NCBI GenBank assembly: GCA_903882725.1
Contig: CAIRYF010000025.1
Location: 1 to 7,682, forward strand
Source: an uncultured Simplicispira sp.
Lineage (GTDB): Bacteria > Pseudomonadota > Gammaproteobacteria > Burkholderiales > Burkholderiaceae_C
DNA length: 7,682 nucleotides
Reading direction: 5' to 3'
Shown here: piece after piece, positions 5,724 to 7,682 of the stretch
How positions within the stretch are numbered: the first letter of the stretch is position 1
Layout: each line of letters opens with the position of its first letter
Notes under the pieces: model-generated
What the model was told of the DNA's origin: nothing
Databases searched by the model: none
Seen by the model: only the letters and a program-made list of their open reading frames with translations
Position numbers and translations under genes: made by a program

Positions 5724-7449
5724 CGGCTTGATCCTGTATGACGCGCGCCAGCTCGTCCAGCGTGGTGTGGCCTGCGGCGACCTTGCGCAGGCCGTCCTCG
5801 TGCAGGCTCAACATACCGCTTTGCGCTGCCAAAGTGTTGAGCGTGCCGGCATCGCGCCCGTCAATGATGGCGCGGCGCATCGGCTCGTCCAGCACCAGCA
5901 ATTCGTGGATGCCCGTGCGGCCCCGGTAGCCAGATTGGCGGCATTGGTCACAACCGACGGCGCGGTAAATCGGCTGGGTGGGTGCGCAAAAGCGCGACAA
6001 GCCGGTGTTCTCGCGCACCTCGTGGCCCGGCTCGTAGGCCTCTTTGCAATGCCCGCACAAGGTGCGCACCAAGCGCTGGGCCAGCACACCGTTGACGGCG
6101 GAAGTAATCAAGTACGGCTCCACGCCCATGTCTTGCATCCGAATCACCGCACCAGCAGCGGTATTAGTGTGCAAAGTTGATAGCACCAAGTGCCCAGTCA
6201 GCGCCGACTGCACGGCAATTTGGGCCGTTTCGCTGTCGCGCATTTCACCGATCATGATGATGTCGGGGTCTTGGCGCAAGATGGAGCGCAGGGCATTGGC
6301 AAAGGTCAGGTTAATTTGCGCGTGTACCTGAATTTGGTTGATGCCTTCAAGTTGGTACTCCACCGGATCTTCGACGGTGATGATCTTTTGCGCCGAGGCG
6401 TCGATCTTGGCCAAAGCGGCATACAGCGTGGTGGTTTTGCCCGAGCCGGTCGGCCCGGTGACCAACAAAATGCCGTGCGGGCGCGCCAGCAGGCTGTTAA
6501 AGCGCGCCAGCGTGTCCTTCTCAAAGCCCATTTTTTCGAGTTCGAGGCGCACGCTGGCCCGATCCAGCACGCGCATCACCACGCTTTCGCCGTGTACGGT
6601 AGGCACGGTGGAAACGCGCAAGTCCAGCTCGCGCCCTTTGACCCGGGTTTTGATACGCCCGTCTTGCGGCAAGCGGCGCTCGGCAATGTCCAGGTGCGCC
6701 AGCAGCTTGACGCGCGAATTGACGGCGGCGCTCAGGCGCGGCGGCACCAGCTCGCCGGGGTGGATCACGCCATCGACGCGATAGCGCACGTGCAGGCCAT
6801 CGTCAAACGGTTCGAGGTGGATATCCGAGGCGCGCAAGTCGATCACGCGGCCAATGATGGTGTTGACCAAGCGGATAACGGGCGCTTCGCTGGCCAAGTC
6901 TTTCAGGTGTTCAACAAAGTCGCCGCCGTCCAAGCCGTCGCCAAAACCATCGTCGGCGTCGTCTTCAGTGGCTTCCTCGACCGGCTCGGCCAGGGCTTTT
7001 TCAATATCGCTCTCTAGCGCCAAATGGGGCCGGATGGTGCAGCCGGTGGCCAAGCGCAAGGCTTTGACGACAAAGGCGTCTTGCGGCACCGCCATGGCCA
7101 TGTGCAGCTCGTTGCCGTCTAAGCGCAGCGGATAGAGGTTGTTGGCGTGCAAAAACTCGGGCAGCAGACCTTCTACCTCGGGCATCAGTTCAGGAAAGCC
7201 TTGCGCCGTCACTAGCGGGATATCCAATTGCAGCGACAGCGCCTGCGCCACATCGGCGTCCGAAACCAGCCCCAAGCGCACCAGCACGCGCCCAATCATG
7301 CTGCCCATTTCGTGCTGGGCCGACAGCGCCCGATCCAAGTCGCGCGCGCTCAATTTGCCCGCCTGCACCAGCACCTCGCCCAAGCGCGGGCGCTGCGCAG
7401 CAGCGTCGGCCAGCGGCTCAATCAGGGCGGGAAGTGTGTGTGTTGTCAT
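5716..7449 (-). CDS. gspE: GspE, type II secretion ATPase
   Basis: Hexameric cytoplasmic ATPase that powers pseudopilus growth, docked through GspL. In the 577-residue product: an N-terminal MshEN-like domain (about 22-80), an acidic linker (about 158-178), a PAS-like N2 region (about 185-300) and the RecA-like ATPase core. Motifs seen: Walker A GPTGSGKTT (332-340), Asp box VEDPVEYQLEGINQIQV (359-375), Walker B DPDIIMIGEMRD (394-405), His box ALTGHLVLSTLHTN (416-429), and a tetracysteine zinc site C465-x2-C468 and C500-x2-C503. All catalytic elements are intact. ATG 7449 gives a normal N-terminus; a frame from GTG 7506 would add 19 residues unlike the family. Neither start has a clear Shine-Dalgarno sequence, so the exact start is the least certain point. 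It is the first gsp gene after glmS and overlaps gspF by eight bases. PilB and MshE ATPases are similar, but the neighbours settle on GspE. Confidence 0.97.
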   Translation of the reverse strand: MTTHTLPALIEPLADAAAQRPRLGEVLVQAGKLSARDLDRALSAQHEMGSMIGRVLVRLGLVSDADVAQALSLQLDIPLVTAQGFPELMPEVEGLLPEFLHANNLYPLRLDGNELHMAMAVPQDAFVVKALRLATGCTIRPHLALESDIEKALAEPVEEATEDDADDGFGDGLDGGDFVEHLKDLASEAPVIRLVNTIIGRVIDLRASDIHLEPFDDGLHVRYRVDGVIHPGELVPPRLSAAVNSRVKLLAHLDIAERRLPQDGRIKTRVKGRELDLRVSTVPTVHGESVVMRVLDRASVRLELEKMGFEKDTLARFNSLLARPHGILLVTGPTGSGKTTTLYAALAKIDASAQKIITVEDPVEYQLEGINQIQVHAQINLTFANALRSILRQDPDIIMIGEMRDSETAQIAVQSALTGHLVLSTLHTNTAAGAVIRMQDMGVEPYLITSAVNGVLAQRLVRTLCGHCKEAYEPGHEVRENTGLSRFCAPTQPIYRAVGCDQCRQSGYRGRTGIHELLVLDEPMRRAIIDGRDAGTLNTLAAQSGMLSLHEDGLRKVAAGHTTLDELARVIQDQADA

Positions 7450-7502
7450 GAAGAAAATGGATGCGAAGCCGCCTGCGCAGCGGTGGGCGCAAGTGTAGCC
7501 GG

Positions 7503-7517
7503 GCACACCGCGTGTGC
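7503..7517. repeat. Small GC inverted repeat in the glmS-gspE gap
   Basis: GCACAC and GTGTGC form a perfect six-pair stem around a three-base loop, about 23 bases past the glmS stop. It has no T run on either side, so it is not a convincing intrinsic terminator. It could slow or attenuate transcription, or be chance in GC-rich sequence. Confidence 0.4.
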
Positions 7518-7539
7518 GTCAGCGGCGTGCGTCAGCGGC
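7514..7539. repeat. Perfect 13-bp tandem duplication in the glmS-gspE gap
   Basis: GTGCGTCAGCGGC occurs twice head to tail with no mismatch, ending one base before the glmS stop codon on the plus strand. On the coding strand each copy contains CTGACG, a partial -35 match, and TACACT (7497-7492) is a partial -10 match, but the 19-base spacing is poor. I see no other clear signal in 7450-7540. Confidence 0.85.
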
Positions 7540-7540
7540 A

Positions 7541-7682
<142 letters not shown>

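Noticed and set aside
5332..6180. Plus-strand open frame of 282 codons across gspF and gspE
   Set aside because: It lies wholly antisense to two well-supported genes, with low-complexity Ala-rich translation and no family resemblance.
6190..7017. Long plus-strand open frame of 275 codons antisense to gspE
   Set aside because: It mirrors gspE on the opposite strand, shows no recognisable domain, and gspE is certain here. Long antisense frames are expected in GC-rich coding DNA.
7450..7506. 19-codon N-terminal extension of gspE from GTG 7506
   Set aside because: The extra residues contain Cys and aromatics unlike GspE N-termini and have no ribosome binding site. ATG 7449 gives the family-like N-terminus, though this is not proven.
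7503..7517. Intrinsic terminator for glmS
   Set aside because: The stem has only six pairs and no T run follows on the coding strand.

Overview
The window is an ordinary proteobacterial chromosome segment that carries most of a type II secretion system (T2SS, Gsp) operon, all on the minus strand. From right to left it holds the 3' end of glmS (7541-7682), then gspE, gspF, gspG, gspH, gspI, gspJ, gspK, gspL and the first 139 codons of gspM, which runs off the left edge. Gene order, moderately high GC, the glmS C-terminus and the character of the Gsp proteins suggest a betaproteobacterium of the order Burkholderiales, plausibly Comamonadaceae. That placement is an inference by eye, not from a search.

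Layout: a 91-base gap (7450-7540) separates glmS from gspE and holds a perfect 13-bp tandem duplication and a small GC hairpin. gspE and gspF overlap by 8 bases. There is a 28-base gap before gspG and a 26-base gap before gspH. H/I, I/J and J/K are joined by 4-base ATGA overlaps, K and L are 9 bases apart, and L/M are joined by a GTGA overlap. The longest open frames of gspE, gspG, gspI and gspJ run upstream of the likely real starts; I shortened them using stop/start overlaps, ribosome binding sites and prepilin leader length. No gene-free stretch exceeds 300 bases.

How the genes work together: GspE is the cytoplasmic ATPase that powers the machine, and GspF is the inner-membrane platform. 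GspL and GspM link the ATPase to the periplasmic apparatus. GspG is the major pseudopilin, and GspH, I, J and K are minor pseudopilins that form the tip. All five pseudopilins have a prepilin leader ending in Gly and a hydrophobic N-terminal helix; GspK lacks the Glu at mature position 5, as is normal for it. GspC, GspD (secretin), GspN and the prepilin peptidase are not in the window. gspN/gspD may lie past the left edge, but this cannot be seen here.

I found no previously undescribed system. Points worth a second look: a strong candidate internal promoter just before gspG (TTGTCT-N16-TATAAT, with the -10 box spanning the gspF stop codon); a near-complete MshEN-type cyclic di-GMP binding signature at the GspE N-terminus; a triplicated 12-bp unit in the GspG prepilin leader; and the 13-bp tandem repeat upstream of gspE.
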